The notes: generated by a model not told the origin, from the letters alone. A stretch of 64,000 nt of DNA from Microbacterium murale (GCF_014635185.1 NZ_BMCM01000005.1:186001-250000), one strand, 5' to 3'. Counted from the stretch's first letter, positions 45,945-56,106 are shown. Numbers and translations are program-made.

Positions 45945-47774
45945 GTGGTTCAATTCGAAGTTCCCGCGATCGTCCCTGCTGATCCAGACGCGAACGTCTC
46001 CGATCTGCTGGCCAAACGAGTCGAAGCCACTCCCGACAAGGCCTTGTTCTCGGTCCCGAACGGCGACGGATGGAACGACATCAGCGCCGCCGACTTCCAG
46101 ACGGCCGTGATCGCGCTGGCCAAGGGCCTCGTCGCCGCGGGCATCCAGCCCGGCGAGAAGGTCGGATTCCTCGCTCGCACCACGTACGAATGGACCCTGG
46201 TCGACTTCGCGCTCTTCTACGCCGGTGCGGTGATGGTGCCGATCTACGAGACCAGCTCGCCGTCGCAGATCCAGTGGATCCTCGAAGACTCCGGCGCCAC
46301 GGCGCTCATCGTGGAATCCGCCGACCACTTCGCGAAATTCGACGAGGTGCGCGGCGACCTTCCACTGATCCGCGATGTCTGGCAGCTGCACGTCGGCGCC
46401 ATCGATACGCTCACCGCCGCCGGCGTCGCCGTCGAGGACGCGGAGATCGAGCGCCGCCGCAACATCGCCGTGGGCTCCGACATCGCGACCCTCATCTACA
46501 CGTCCGGTTCGACCGGACGCCCCAAGGGCTGCGTCCTGACGCACAGCAACTTCGTCGAGCTGTGCCGCAACTCGGCCAAGGCCCTCAACGCCGTCGTGGA
46601 GACCCCAGGAGCGTCCACGCTCCTGTTCATCACCACTGCGCACATCTTCGCCCGATTCATCTCGCACCTCAACATCCACGCCGGGGTGCGCACCGGACAC
46701 CAGCCGGACACGAAGCAGCTGCTTCCGGCATTGGGTTCGTTCAAGCCGACCTTCCTCCTGGCGGTGCCGCGGGTGTTCGAGAAGGTCTACAACTCTGCGG
46801 AGCAGAAGGCTGAAGCCGGCGGGAAGGGCAAGATCTTCCGCGCCGCTGCGGCCGCGGCGATCGAGCACTCGCGCCTTCTCGAAGAGGGCAAGAAGATCCC
46901 GTTCGGGCTGAAGATCAAGTTCGCCCTGTTCGACAAGCTCGTCTACAGCAAGCTGCGGGCGGCCATGGGCGGCAACATCGTCTACGCCGTCTCCGGTTCC
47001 GCTCCGCTGGGGCCGCGCCTCGGTCACTTCTTCCACAGCCTCGGCGTCGTGATCCTGGAAGGCTACGGCCTCACTGAGACCACCGCCCCCGCGACCGTGA
47101 ACCTCGCCGACAAGTCGAAGATCGGCACAGTCGGTCCGGCCCTTCCCGGCGTCGGGGTCCGCCTCGCTGAGGACGGCGAGATCGAGGTCAAGGGCATCAA
47201 CGTCTTCAAGGAATACTGGAACAACCCCGAAGCGACGGCGGAATCCTTCCACGACGGCTGGTTCCGCACCGGCGACATCGGCAGCTTCGACTCGGAGGGC
47301 TTCCTCACGGTCACCGGCCGCAAGAAGGAGATCATCGTCACGGCCGGCGGCAAGAACGTCGCGCCGGCTGCGCTCGAGGATCCCATCCGCGCGAACCCGA
47401 TCGTCGGTCAGGTCGTGGTCGTCGGTGATCAGAAGCCGTTCATCTCCGCCCTGATCACGCTCGACCCCGAGATGCTTCCGACGTGGCTCGGCAACAACGG
47501 CCTCTCGGCCGGGATGTCACTCGCCGAGGCGTCGAAGAACGAAGCGGTGCGGGCCGAGATCCAGCGCGCCGTCGACGTCGCCAACGGCAACGTGTCCCGC
47601 GCGGAGTCGATCCGCAAGTTCACGATCCTCGACTCGGAGTGGACAGAGGACAGCGGCCACCTCACGCCGAAGATGTCGATCAAGCGCAACGTGATCATGA
47701 AGGATTTCGCAGCTGAGGTCGCGGCGATCTACGACGAGCCGGTCAACACGACCAACGTTCCGATCGGCGGCTGA
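45945..47774 (+). CDS. fadD: Long-chain fatty acid--CoA ligase
   Basis: A 609-residue ANL-superfamily enzyme. The P-loop is YTSGSTGRPKG, the adenylate motif is GYGLTETTAP, and DGWFRTGDIG with TGRKKEIIVTAGGKNVAP closes the core. This is the FadD15/FAA type found in actinobacteria. It activates fatty acids with ATP and CoA. GTG 45945 has AAGGAG five bases upstream. Fatty-acid activation next to a PlsC gene suggests a lipid role, but the two are divergent. Confidence 0.94.
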   Translation: MVQFEVPAIVPADPDANVSDLLAKRVEATPDKALFSVPNGDGWNDISAADFQTAVIALAKGLVAAGIQPGEKVGFLARTTYEWTLVDFALFYAGAVMVPIYETSSPSQIQWILEDSGATALIVESADHFAKFDEVRGDLPLIRDVWQLHVGAIDTLTAAGVAVEDAEIERRRNIAVGSDIATLIYTSGSTGRPKGCVLTHSNFVELCRNSAKALNAVVETPGASTLLFITTAHIFARFISHLNIHAGVRTGHQPDTKQLLPALGSFKPTFLLAVPRVFEKVYNSAEQKAEAGGKGKIFRAAAAAAIEHSRLLEEGKKIPFGLKIKFALFDKLVYSKLRAAMGGNIVYAVSGSAPLGPRLGHFFHSLGVVILEGYGLTETTAPATVNLADKSKIGTVGPALPGVGVRLAEDGEIEVKGINVFKEYWNNPEATAESFHDGWFRTGDIGSFDSEGFLTVTGRKKEIIVTAGGKNVAPAALEDPIRANPIVGQVVVVGDQKPFISALITLDPEMLPTWLGNNGLSAGMSLAEASKNEAVRAEIQRAVDVANGNVSRAESIRKFTILDSEWTEDSGHLTPKMSIKRNVIMKDFAAEVAAIYDEPVNTTNVPIGG

Positions 47775-47779
47775 GCTTA

Positions 47780-47859
47780 CCGAGACCCCGCCTTACCACC
47801 GAGACCCCGCCTTGCGTACGCCAGCAAGGCGGGGTCTCGGCGCGAAGATGGGGTCTCGG
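47780..47859. terminator. Nested inverted repeats between convergent fadD and def
   Basis: Two copies of CCGAGACCCCGCCTT (47780 and 47799) face GCAAGGCGGGGTCTCGG (47824-47840) and a partial copy GGGGTCTCGG (47850-47859). The inner 17-bp pair (47799-47815 with 47824-47840) is exact, with an eight-base loop. It can form alternative hairpins and probably terminates both genes. Confidence 0.75.
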
Positions 47860-47870
47860 CGGTGAAGGTG

Positions 47871-48362
47871 TTAAAACCAGTCGCTCTCGCGGACCTCGCG
47901 CATCGCGATCTTGCGGTCCTCCGGGGCGAGTCTGGTGAGGTACAGCTTGCCGTCGAGATGGTCGGTCTCGTGCTGCAGCGCCTGCGCGAGCAGGCCCTCG
48001 CCCTCGAGCGCCACCGGTTCGCCGTCGAGATCGATCCCTTCGACGCGCGCCCAGGGGTGGCGGAGGGCATCGTGCCAGAGCCCGGGAACCGAGAGGCAGC
48101 CTTCGCCGGTCGGCACCGCTTCGCCGCGTACCTCGGTCAGCACCGGGTTGAGCACGTAGCCGATGTCGCCGTCGATGTTGTAGCTGAAGGCCCGTGCCGC
48201 CACGCCGATCTGCGGGGCAGCCACGCCGGCCCTGCCGGGCAGCTCGACGGTTTCGATGAGGTCGGCGACGAGGGCTCGCACGCCATCATCGATCTCTCCG
48301 ATCGGCGCACACACGGTGCGCAGCACCGGGTCGCCGAAGATGCGGATCTCGCGAACCGCCAT
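47871..48362 (-). CDS. def: Peptide deformylase
   Basis: A 163-residue metallohydrolase that removes the formyl group from nascent proteins. The three motifs are intact: [15 protein letters not shown] (metal Cys) and QHETDHLDG (HExxH-type). The start shares a base with the stop of the upstream MinD-like gene (TGATG), so the two are translationally coupled. The sequence has no extra domain. Confidence 0.96.
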   Translation of the reverse strand: MAVREIRIFGDPVLRTVCAPIGEIDDGVRALVADLIETVELPGRAGVAAPQIGVAARAFSYNIDGDIGYVLNPVLTEVRGEAVPTGEGCLSVPGLWHDALRHPWARVEGIDLDGEPVALEGEGLLAQALQHETDHLDGKLYLTRLAPEDRKIAMREVRESDWF

Positions 48363-50350
48363 CAGGCCGCGCTCGCGCGAAGACCCTCGACGAGGGATGC
48401 TGCCAGCTCACGAGCCGCCTGGCGCGTCTCCGGCTGCAGGTTGGCGTACACGATGGCGCCTCCGCCGGCGATCTGCGAGTCGTACGGCATGCGCACCACG
48501 CTCTTCGCACGCGTGGCGAAGTGCGCCTCGAGTTCGTTCAGACGCACGAGCGGGCTGCCGGGCGTGGACTGGTTCAGGACGACGATCGATCGTCGCGCCA
48601 GCTCGGCATAGCCGTTCGTCTCGAGCCATGTCAGGGTCTCAGAGGCGAGACGCGCCTCGTCGACGCTGAGGCCGGAGACGATGATGAGCTGATCCGCCAG
48701 GTCGAGAGTCGCCCCCATGACGGAGTGCACGATGCCGGTGCCGGTGTCGGTCAGTACGAGCGAGTAATAGTGGGCCGCGACGTTCGCGACGTCGCGGTAG
48801 TCGTCGTCACTGAATGCCTCCGCGATGCGCGGATCAGCATCGGATGCGAGCACGTCCAGTCGTGTGGAGTCGCGCGCGACGATCGACGAGACATCGTGAT
48901 ATCCCTTGATCTCCTCGTGAACGCGCACGAGGTCGCGCACCGACTTGCTGTGCGTGCGTACGATGCGATCAGCCAGGGTGCCGCGATCGGGATTCGCATC
49001 CACGGCGATCACCCGGTCATCACGGGCATCCGCCAGTGCCATCCCGAGCAGCGCGGTGATCGTCGTCTTGCCGACACCGCCCTTGCGTGAGAGCACCGGC
49101 ACGAACCGCGCGCCGCCCGCGAGAGGTGCGGCGATACGCGAGGTGAGAGCCTTGCGCGCGCGGGCACGCTTGCCGTCGCCGATGTTGATGCGTCGACCGG
49201 ACGCCGCATACAGGAAGTGGCTCCACGCGCCCTCCGGCTCGGGCTTCGTCACCTGGTGAGGATCGAGCAGCCGGTCGGCCGTGAGCAGATCCGCCGACTC
49301 ACGCGTCGCCTGACCCAGCTGATCACCGAGCCGCTTCGAAGTCAGTGCGACCTCGGGTCGTGCTGCGGCCGGCCGCTGGGAAATCGCCGTCTCCGCGGGC
49401 TTCCTGGCCGGCTTCGGAGTCTCTTCGGGGTTCGTCACAGTTTCGCTCTTCGCTTTCTCTGCCGGCACGGATGCCGCGGACGCAGACGTCGCGGATGCAG
49501 CAGCGTCCTGCTTGAGCGCGGCGGCGATCCACGCAGCTGTCGCACTCTCGGCTCGTGGTGGCGTGGCCGCTCTGGCCGCCGGTGTCAGCGGGGGCTCAGG
49601 TGCCGGTGCAGGCTCAGCCGCCGGCGCGGGCTCGGATGCTGGGCGGGACCCAGTCTCCGGTGCGGATTCGGCCGCGGTCTTCGAATCGGCCGCGGGCGCG
49701 GAGGCTGCCGCCACCCGTGCAGATGGCTTCTTCTTCGTCTTGGGCTTAGTTTTCGACGCTGCTCGTGCGGGTGCAGCGGCGACGGAGGCGTCCACCGCCT
49801 CGTCAGCGGACGCCTGCGAGCGCTCACCCTGCTCTTCGGCGCCAGCTTCCTCGGCCTGCTCGCCGTCGTGAACCGACACGATCTCAGGAGCCGACTCGTT
49901 CTCGGGCGCAGGCTCCGTCTCGTTCTCGGGAGCCGTCTCGGATGCCGAATCCGTCTGCGCGGCGGCCTCCGTGACCGGATCCGGCTCGACGACGGCCTCC
50001 ACAATCACCTCGTCCGACTCGTCTGCCGGCGTCGGCTCCTCGTCGACGGCTCCGACATCCTCCGCCGGCAGTTCGATGACGATGCCGATCCTGTCCTCGT
50101 GGATGCGACCGATGTCGCTCGCGGCCACCGCGGCGGCCTCGACGGGCGGGTCGATGATGAGTTCCGAATGGATCTCACCGTCCAGCACCGCGTCGTCGAC
50201 GAGGTCGTCGTCCTCGTCCTGCGGAAGGGAGACGCTCACCTGAGCGGTCTGTCCGAGAATGCCGATGGCCGTCGTATCCAACGACGCGGCGTCGTCTAGT
50301 ACGCCGCGGGTTTCGTCCTCCGCGGAGTCGGATGAGTTCTTCGGTGTCAC
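48362..50350 (-). CDS. MinD/ParA-type ATPase with long disordered N-terminus, type VII secretion style
   Basis: A 662-residue protein. Residues 1-375 are Ala/Pro/Glu-rich, acidic early and basic around 210-220, with no obvious fold. From about 385 a conserved block ([17 protein letters not shown]) leads to the ATPase with deviant Walker [11 protein letters not shown] (residues 421-430) and [13 protein letters not shown]. This linker-ATPase arrangement resembles EspI/Rv3876-type proteins of type VII secretion loci. No EccC, EccD or WXG100 gene is in the window. GTG 50350 has GGAG upstream. It is coupled to def. Confidence 0.8.
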   Translation of the reverse strand: MTPKNSSDSAEDETRGVLDDAASLDTTAIGILGQTAQVSVSLPQDEDDDLVDDAVLDGEIHSELIIDPPVEAAAVAASDIGRIHEDRIGIVIELPAEDVGAVDEEPTPADESDEVIVEAVVEPDPVTEAAAQTDSASETAPENETEPAPENESAPEIVSVHDGEQAEEAGAEEQGERSQASADEAVDASVAAAPARAASKTKPKTKKKPSARVAAASAPAADSKTAAESAPETGSRPASEPAPAAEPAPAPEPPLTPAARAATPPRAESATAAWIAAALKQDAAASATSASAASVPAEKAKSETVTNPEETPKPARKPAETAISQRPAAARPEVALTSKRLGDQLGQATRESADLLTADRLLDPHQVTKPEPEGAWSHFLYAASGRRINIGDGKRARARKALTSRIAAPLAGGARFVPVLSRKGGVGKTTITALLGMALADARDDRVIAVDANPDRGTLADRIVRTHSKSVRDLVRVHEEIKGYHDVSSIVARDSTRLDVLASDADPRIAEAFSDDDYRDVANVAAHYYSLVLTDTGTGIVHSVMGATLDLADQLIIVSGLSVDEARLASETLTWLETNGYAELARRSIVVLNQSTPGSPLVRLNELEAHFATRAKSVVRMPYDSQIAGGGAIVYANLQPETRQAARELAASLVEGLRASAA

Positions 50351-50365
50351 TGTGTCACTCCAAGC

Positions 50366-50390
50366 TTGTGCGAGCGTATCGCTCGCACAA
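50366..50390 (-). terminator. Hairpin between pyc and the MinD-like gene
   Basis: TTGTGCGAGCG (50366-50376) and CGCTCGCACAA (50380-50390) pair exactly around TAT. It starts two bases past the pyc stop on the minus strand. It lacks a T tract, so it may attenuate rather than fully terminate. Confidence 0.6.
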
Positions 50391-50392
50391 GA

Positions 50393-53300
50393 TTACTGGG
50401 CAGGACGTATGACGACCAAAAGGTCACCGGCATCCACCTGCTGGGTGGCGCCGATCGCGAGCCGATCGATGACGCCGTCCACGGGTGCGGTGATGGCCGC
50501 CTCCATCTTCATCGCCTCGATGGATGCCACCGGTTCACCGGCGTGCACGGTGGCGCCGACTTCGACCTTGAGCGAGACCACGCCGGAGAACGGCGCCGCC
50601 ACCTGGCCGGGTTTCGACGTATCGGCCTTCTCGACCTCGTGGGCGTCGACCGCGATCGAACGATCCCGCACGAACACCGGACGCAGCTGTCCGTTCAGCG
50701 TCGTCATGACGGTGCGCATGCCCCGCTCGTCGGCTTCGCCGATGGCCTCGAGCCCGACGTACAGCTGCACGCCGCGGTCGATCTCGACGAGGTGCTCCTG
50801 GCCCTGCACGAGCCCGTACAGGTAGTCGCTGGTGTCGAGCACGGACAGGTCTCCGAACAGCTCGCGACGCTGCGCGAACTCACGGGTCGGCGCCGGGAAC
50901 AGCAGCATGTTCAGCCGATCGCGCCGCTCCTGGCTGGTACCGGCCAGCGCCTTCTCGTCGTCGGCGGAGATCTCCGTGAGACCAGTGCGAACCTCACGCC
51001 CGGCGAGCACTTTCGTGCGGAAGGGCTCGGGCCATCCGCCTGGCAGTTCGCCCAGCTCTCCGGCCATGAATCCGACCACCGAGTCGGGGATGTCGTACTT
51101 CTCCGGGTTCGCCTCGAAGTCCGCCGGATCGGCGCGCACCGCCGCGAGGTGCAGGGCGAGGTCGCCGACGACCTTCGACGAGGGCGTCACCTTGGGAACG
51201 CGTCCGAGGATGCGGTCGGCTGCGGCGTACATGTCCTCGATGAGCTCGAAGTGCTCGGCGAGGCCCAGCGCCTTGGCCTGCTGGCGCAGGTTCGACAGCT
51301 GACCGCCTGGGATCTCGTGGTGGTACACGCGACCGGTGGGGCCGGGCAGCCCCGACTCGAACGGCGCGTACTGGTTGCGCACCGCCTCCCAATAGGGCTC
51401 GAGATCGGAGACGGCGTCCAGGTCGATCCCGCTGTCGCGGTCGGTGTGCACCAGCGCCGCGACGAGCGAAGACAGCGAGGGCTGGCTCGTCGTGCCGGAC
51501 AGCGGGGCGGATGCCGCGTCGACCGCGTCGACGCCGGCGTTGCTGGCCGCGAGCAGGGTGGCGAGCTGTCCGCCCGGTGTGTCGTGGGTATGCAGATGCA
51601 CCGGCAGGTCGAACCGCTCGCGCAGCGCCGTGACGAGCTTCGCCGCGGCAGCGGGACGCAGCAGTCCTGCCATGTCCTTGATGGCGAGCACATGCGCCCC
51701 GGCATCCACGATCTGCTCGGCGAGGCCGAGGTAGTAGTCCAGCGTGTACAGGTCTTCGGCCGGGTTCAGCAGATCTCCGGTGTAGCAGAGCGCGACCTCG
51801 GCGATCGAGGTACCGGTGGCGCGCACGGCATCGATGGCCGGACGCATCTGGGAGACGTCGTTGAGCGCGTCGAAGATGCGGAAGATGTCGACACCGCTGG
51901 CTGCGGCCTCGGCGACGAATGCCTCGGTGACCGCAGTCGGGTACGGCGTGTATCCGACGGTGTTGCGTCCGCGCAGCAGCATCTGGATGTTGATGTTCGG
52001 CAGAGCCGTACGCAGCTTGTCGAGTCGCTCCCACGGGTCCTCACCGAGGAAGCGGAGCGCGACGTCATATGTCGCGCCTCCCCAGGCCTCGACCGACAGC
52101 AGCCCTGGCGTGAGCCGCGCAAGATACGGGGCGGCCGCGACGAGATCGCGCGTGCGCACGCGGGTCGCGAGCAGCGACTGGTGCGCATCGCGGAACGTCG
52201 TGTCGGTGATCGCGAGCGCGCTCTGCTCGCGCAGGCTCTTCGCGAAGGCGTCCGGTCCGAGCTCGAGCAGACGTTGGCGAGAGCCGGGCACCGGCTCGGC
52301 GTTCAAGTCGATGCTCGGCAGCTTCGTCACGGGGTCTGCCACGCCCGGGTGGGCGCCGTTCGGCTTGTTGACCGTGACATCGACGAGCCAGTTCAGCAGT
52401 CTCGTGCCGCGGTCTTTCGAAGCGCGACCGCGCAGCAGCTCAGGACGCTCGTCGATGAACGACGTGCTGACATCGCCGGCGATGAAGTCCTCATCCTCGA
52501 GCAGCGCCTGGAGGAACGGGATGTTCGTGGAGACGCCGCGGATGCGGAACTCCGCCAGCGCGCGGCGCGCGCGACCGACAGCGGCTTCGAAGTCACGTCC
52601 GCGGCAGGTGAGCTTGGAGAGCATCGAATCGAAGTGGGGGCTGATCTGCGCGCCCTGGTGCACCGTGCCGCCATCGAGGCGGATGCCGGCCCCGCCGGGC
52701 GAGCGGTAGGTCGTGATCTTGCCCGTGTCTGGGCGGAAGCCCTGAGTGGGATCCTCAGTCGTGATGCGGCATTGCAGCGCTGCGCCGCGCAGGCGGATGT
52801 CGCCCTGCTGCAGGCCGAGCTCGGCGAGCGTCTCACCGGCGGCGATGCGCATCTGCGACTGAACGAGGTCGACATCGGTGACTTCCTCGGTCACCGTGTG
52901 CTCCACCTGGATGCGCGGGTTCATCTCGATGAAGACGACTTCACCGGTGCGCTCCCCCGCAGTCTCGAGCAGGAACTCCACGGTGCCGGCGTTCTCGTAG
53001 CCGATCGAACGGGCGAAGGCGATCGCGTAGCCGTGCAGAGCGGTGCGGATGCTGTCATCCAGGTTCGGCGCAGGGGCGATCTCCACGACCTTCTGATGAC
53101 GGCGCTGCACGGAGCAGTCCCGCTCGAACAGATGCACCGTCTCGCCGGTCTTGTCGGCGAGGATCTGGACCTCGATGTGGCGGGGTCGCACGACGGCCTG
53201 CTCGAGGAACATCCGGGCGTCGCCGAAGGCGCTCTCCGCCTCGCGCATCGCCTCGGAGAGCGCCGGGGCGAGGTCTCCCTTGGTCTCGACGCGGCGCATA

Positions 53301-53800
53301 CCGCGGCCGCCGCCGCCGGCGACGGCTTTGGCGAAGAGCGGGAAGCCGATGTCGTCGGCCTGGGCGAGGAGTTCGTCGACATCGGATGATGCCTCGGTGG
53401 ACTTCAGGACCGGAACACCGGCCTCGATCGCGTGATGCTTCGCCTCGACCTTGTTGCCCGCCATCTCGAGCACCTTCGAGGGCGGACCGATGAAGACGAT
53501 GCCGTTCTCTGCGGCGCGCTCCGCGAGATCAGGATTCTCGGACAGGAAGCCGTAACCGGGATAGATCGCGTCAGCGCCGGACTCGAGTGCGACACGGATG
53601 ATCTCGTCGACGTCGAGGTACGCACGCACTGGGTGGCCGCGCTCGCCGATCTCATAGGCCTCATCAGCCTTGAGCCGGTGCTGAGAGCCGCGGTCCTCAT
53701 ACGGGAACACCGCGACGGTGCGTGCCCCCACCTCGAACGCAGCTCTGAACGCGCGGATCGCGATCTCACCGCGGTTGGCCACAAGAATCTTCTGGAACAT
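50393..53800 (-). CDS. pyc: Pyruvate carboxylase
   Basis: A 1135-residue biotin enzyme that makes oxaloacetate. Domains in order: biotin carboxylase (starting FQKILVANRGEIAIRAF; ATP loop KAVAGGGGRGMR; EMNPRIQVEHTVTEE), carboxyltransferase (DTTFRDAHQSLLATR, metal-site HLHTHDTPGGQ), and the biotinyl domain with IEAMKMEAA near the C-terminus. Full length, so not a split form. ATG 53800 has AGAGG upstream. Replenishes the TCA cycle. Confidence 0.98.
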   Translation of the reverse strand: MFQKILVANRGEIAIRAFRAAFEVGARTVAVFPYEDRGSQHRLKADEAYEIGERGHPVRAYLDVDEIIRVALESGADAIYPGYGFLSENPDLAERAAENGIVFIGPPSKVLEMAGNKVEAKHHAIEAGVPVLKSTEASSDVDELLAQADDIGFPLFAKAVAGGGGRGMRRVETKGDLAPALSEAMREAESAFGDARMFLEQAVVRPRHIEVQILADKTGETVHLFERDCSVQRRHQKVVEIAPAPNLDDSIRTALHGYAIAFARSIGYENAGTVEFLLETAGERTGEVVFIEMNPRIQVEHTVTEEVTDVDLVQSQMRIAAGETLAELGLQQGDIRLRGAALQCRITTEDPTQGFRPDTGKITTYRSPGGAGIRLDGGTVHQGAQISPHFDSMLSKLTCRGRDFEAAVGRARRALAEFRIRGVSTNIPFLQALLEDEDFIAGDVSTSFIDERPELLRGRASKDRGTRLLNWLVDVTVNKPNGAHPGVADPVTKLPSIDLNAEPVPGSRQRLLELGPDAFAKSLREQSALAITDTTFRDAHQSLLATRVRTRDLVAAAPYLARLTPGLLSVEAWGGATYDVALRFLGEDPWERLDKLRTALPNINIQMLLRGRNTVGYTPYPTAVTEAFVAEAAASGVDIFRIFDALNDVSQMRPAIDAVRATGTSIAEVALCYTGDLLNPAEDLYTLDYYLGLAEQIVDAGAHVLAIKDMAGLLRPAAAAKLVTALRERFDLPVHLHTHDTPGGQLATLLAASNAGVDAVDAASAPLSGTTSQPSLSSLVAALVHTDRDSGIDLDAVSDLEPYWEAVRNQYAPFESGLPGPTGRVYHHEIPGGQLSNLRQQAKALGLAEHFELIEDMYAAADRILGRVPKVTPSSKVVGDLALHLAAVRADPADFEANPEKYDIPDSVVGFMAGELGELPGGWPEPFRTKVLAGREVRTGLTEISADDEKALAGTSQERRDRLNMLLFPAPTREFAQRRELFGDLSVLDTSDYLYGLVQGQEHLVEIDRGVQLYVGLEAIGEADERGMRTVMTTLNGQLRPVFVRDRSIAVDAHEVEKADTSKPGQVAAPFSGVVSLKVEVGATVHAGEPVASIEAMKMEAAITAPVDGVIDRLAIGATQQVDAGDLLVVIRPAQ

Positions 53801-53884
53801 GCACACCTCTGATGGCTCGTTGTACGCCGTATTCGACGTTCACGGGGCGGGGCTGAGTGTCTTCCAAGCCTAGGGGAAGGTAAC

Positions 53885-54706
53885 GTGGTGTCCGTGCACG
53901 TACTCAGCGTCAGCTCTCTCAAGGGAGGCGTCGGCAAGACGACCGTGACTCTCGGACTGGCCTCAGCGGCCTTCGCCCGAGGCGTCCGGACACTCGTCGT
54001 CGACCTCGACCCGCAATCCGACGTGTCCACCGGCATGGACATCCAGGTCGCCGGCCGACTCAACATCGCCGACGTCCTGGCGAACCCCAAGGAGAAGGTC
54101 GTCCGCCAGGCGATCACCTCCAGCGGCTGGGCGAAGGTGCACCCCGGCACGATCGACGTGCTCATCGGCAGCCCGTCCGCCATCAACTTCGACGGTCCGC
54201 ACCCGAGCGTGCGCGACGTCTGGAAGCTCGAAGAGGCGCTTGCCTCCGTCGAGAGCGACTACGACCTCGTCCTCGTGGACTGCGCGCCGTCGCTGAACGC
54301 GCTCACGCGCACAGCCTGGGCCGCCAGCGATCGTGTCATCGTCGTCACCGAACCCGGTCTGTTCTCGGTCGCCGCCGCCGACCGCGCTCTGCGCGCGATC
54401 GAGGAGATCCGTCGCGGCCTCTCCCCTCGTCTTCAGCCGCTCGGCATCGTCGTGAACCGCGTGCGCCCTCAGTCGATCGAGCACCAGTTCCGCATCAAGG
54501 AGCTGCGTGACATGTTCGGCCCGCTGGTGCTCTCGCCTCAGTTGCCCGAGCGCACATCGCTGCAGCAGGCCCAGGGTGCGGCCAAGCCGCTGCACATCTG
54601 GCCGGGAGACTCCGCTCAGGAGCTCGCCGCCGACTTCGACCTGCTGCTGGATCGGATCATCCGCACCGGCCGCGTGCCCGTCCCGGAGACCGGCGCTCAG
54701 GCCTGA
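53885..54706 (+). CDS. ParA family ATPase
   Basis: A 273-residue protein. The deviant Walker A is [10 protein letters not shown] and the second motif is VVDLDPQSDVSTG. The rest is a single Soj/ParA-like domain. No parB lies beside it; actinobacteria often carry this stand-alone ParA (Rv1708-like) near a MerR gene. The start is uncertain: GTG 53885, 53888 or 53894; GGGGAAGG supports the first two. The function may be cargo or chromosome positioning. Confidence 0.88.
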   Translation: MVSVHVLSVSSLKGGVGKTTVTLGLASAAFARGVRTLVVDLDPQSDVSTGMDIQVAGRLNIADVLANPKEKVVRQAITSSGWAKVHPGTIDVLIGSPSAINFDGPHPSVRDVWKLEEALASVESDYDLVLVDCAPSLNALTRTAWAASDRVIVVTEPGLFSVAAADRALRAIEEIRRGLSPRLQPLGIVVNRVRPQSIEHQFRIKELRDMFGPLVLSPQLPERTSLQQAQGAAKPLHIWPGDSAQELAADFDLLLDRIIRTGRVPVPETGAQA

Positions 54707-54718
54707 ACGAACGACACC

Positions 54719-54765
54719 GCATACGAAGAACGCGCCCGGCATCGCCGGGCGCGTTCTTCGTATGC
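54719..54765. terminator. Perfect 22-bp hairpin between parA and merR
   Basis: Bases 54719-54740 and 54744-54765 are exact reverse complements with a three-base loop. The outer stem is A/T-containing and the core is G/C-rich. It separates two convergent genes and should terminate both. Confidence 0.85.
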
Positions 54766-54771
54766 GAGGTA

Positions 54772-55317
54772 TCAGGCGGTGCGCTTGGTGCGACGCGCAC
54801 CGAGCTCGTCGACGGGGTCGGGAGCAGTGGGGTCGAACTCGACGAGCGTCGACTCGACCTCGCGCAGGACTTTGCCGACGGCGATGCCGAAGACGCCCTG
54901 TCCGCGGCTGACGAGGTCGATGACCTCGTCGTTCGATGTGCACAGGTAGACGGATGCACCGTCGCTCATGAGAGTGGTTCCGGCGAGATCGCGGATGCCG
55001 GCGGCACGCAGCTGCTCGACCGCGATGCGGATCTGCTGCAAGGAGATGCCGGTGTCGAGCAGACGCTTGACGAGCTTGAGCACGAGGATGTCGCGGAAGC
55101 CGTACATGCGCTGAGACCCTGAGCCGCTGGCGCCGCGAACGGTGGGCTCGACGAGTTCGGTGCGTGCCCAGTAGTCCAGTTGACGATAGGTGATGCCGGC
55201 TGCACGAGCGGCGACCGCACCGCGGTAGCCGACCTCGTCATCCATCGCAGGCAGACCGTCCGTGAAGAGGAGTTCCGTCACGAACTGCGGGTCGCCTGCA
55301 CGCTCATCCGCGTTCAT
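54772..55317 (-). CDS. MerR-family regulator, Rv1830-like
   Basis: A 181-residue protein. The MerR winged helix starts with VGYRGAVAARAAGITYRQLD, then YWARTELVEP and RMYGFRDILVLKLVKRLL. The C-terminus is a small non-metal domain. ATG 55317 has GGGAGGAA upstream. It lies 99 bases downstream of the ftsR-like gene, as Rv1830 lies near Rv1828. The target genes are not evident. Confidence 0.9.
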   Translation of the reverse strand: MNADERAGDPQFVTELLFTDGLPAMDDEVGYRGAVAARAAGITYRQLDYWARTELVEPTVRGASGSGSQRMYGFRDILVLKLVKRLLDTGISLQQIRIAVEQLRAAGIRDLAGTTLMSDGASVYLCTSNDEVIDLVSRGQGVFGIAVGKVLREVESTLVEFDPTAPDPVDELGARRTKRTA

Positions 55318-55416
55318 TTGAATTCCTCCCTGAAGCATTTGTCTCCACGCTAGAGCAGTGCCCCGGCACCGGCAATGACATCCGCCCATCGGCGAAGGTG
55401 TGTCGCAACCAGTTCG

Positions 55417-56106
55417 TTACGAAAGCACTCGGGTGAGCGCTTCCTTGACGAAGAGCGAACGCACTTCGTCGATCTTCGTGGCAAGTTCCGGAGCCATCTC
55501 ACGCGCTTTGCCACGTGACGTGGCATCCGTCCGTCGGAGCAGCGCAGACATCGCCGATTCGATCAGCGAGACCTCGCGCTCCGCACTCTGGCGCAGAGTG
55601 CGCAGGTGCCGCGGCTCGATTCCATGGCGATCCAGCGCGACGAGACCGCGCAGCAGCGTGACCGTCGTCTCCGGATAGCTCTCCGCCGCCACGATGATGC
55701 CGGTGCTGATGGCGTCGTTCAGGATCTGAGGCCCTGCGCCCGCCGCCGAGAGCAGTTCGTCGCGTCGGTAGCGCCGAGGCGCGGGAGCGATGGAGGGCGG
55801 CGGAGTGAACGCCGTCGCCACGTCGCCGTTGGCCTCTGCCTCATCCAGTTGCTCTCGGATGACGCTCAGGGGCAGGTAGTGGTCGCGCTGCAGCGTGAGA
55901 CCCAGCCGGAGGCGATCGATGTCCGCCTGCGAGAACTTGCGATAGCCCGACTCCGTGCGCGACGGGCTGACGATGCCCTGCACCTCGAGGAAGCGCAGCT
56001 TGCTGGAGGAGAGATCGGGGAACTCCGGCGTGAGTCTGGCGAGTACCTGACCGATACTCAGAAGACCCGCGGACGCAGAGCGATCGCGGGCGTGGAGTGC
56101 CGCCAT
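55417..56106 (-). CDS. ftsR: MerR-family cell-division regulator FtsR (Rv1828-like)
   Basis: A 229-residue protein. The DNA-binding N-terminus has SIGQVLARLTPEFPDLSSSK and LRFLEVQGIVSP..GYRKFS, the FtsR signature. A linker and helical C-terminal domain follow. In Corynebacterium FtsR activates ftsZ transcription. The start overlaps the garA stop (TGATG), so they are coupled. Confidence 0.88.
   Translation of the reverse strand: MAALHARDRSASAGLLSIGQVLARLTPEFPDLSSSKLRFLEVQGIVSPSRTESGYRKFSQADIDRLRLGLTLQRDHYLPLSVIREQLDEAEANGDVATAFTPPPSIAPAPRRYRRDELLSAAGAGPQILNDAISTGIIVAAESYPETTVTLLRGLVALDRHGIEPRHLRTLRQSAEREVSLIESAMSALLRRTDATSRGKAREMAPELATKIDEVRSLFVKEALTRVLS

Noticed and set aside
50366-53389. 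1007-codon plus-strand open frame opposite pyc
   Set aside because: Low-complexity Arg/Gly/His/Asp translation with no recognisable domain. pyc is complete on the minus strand.
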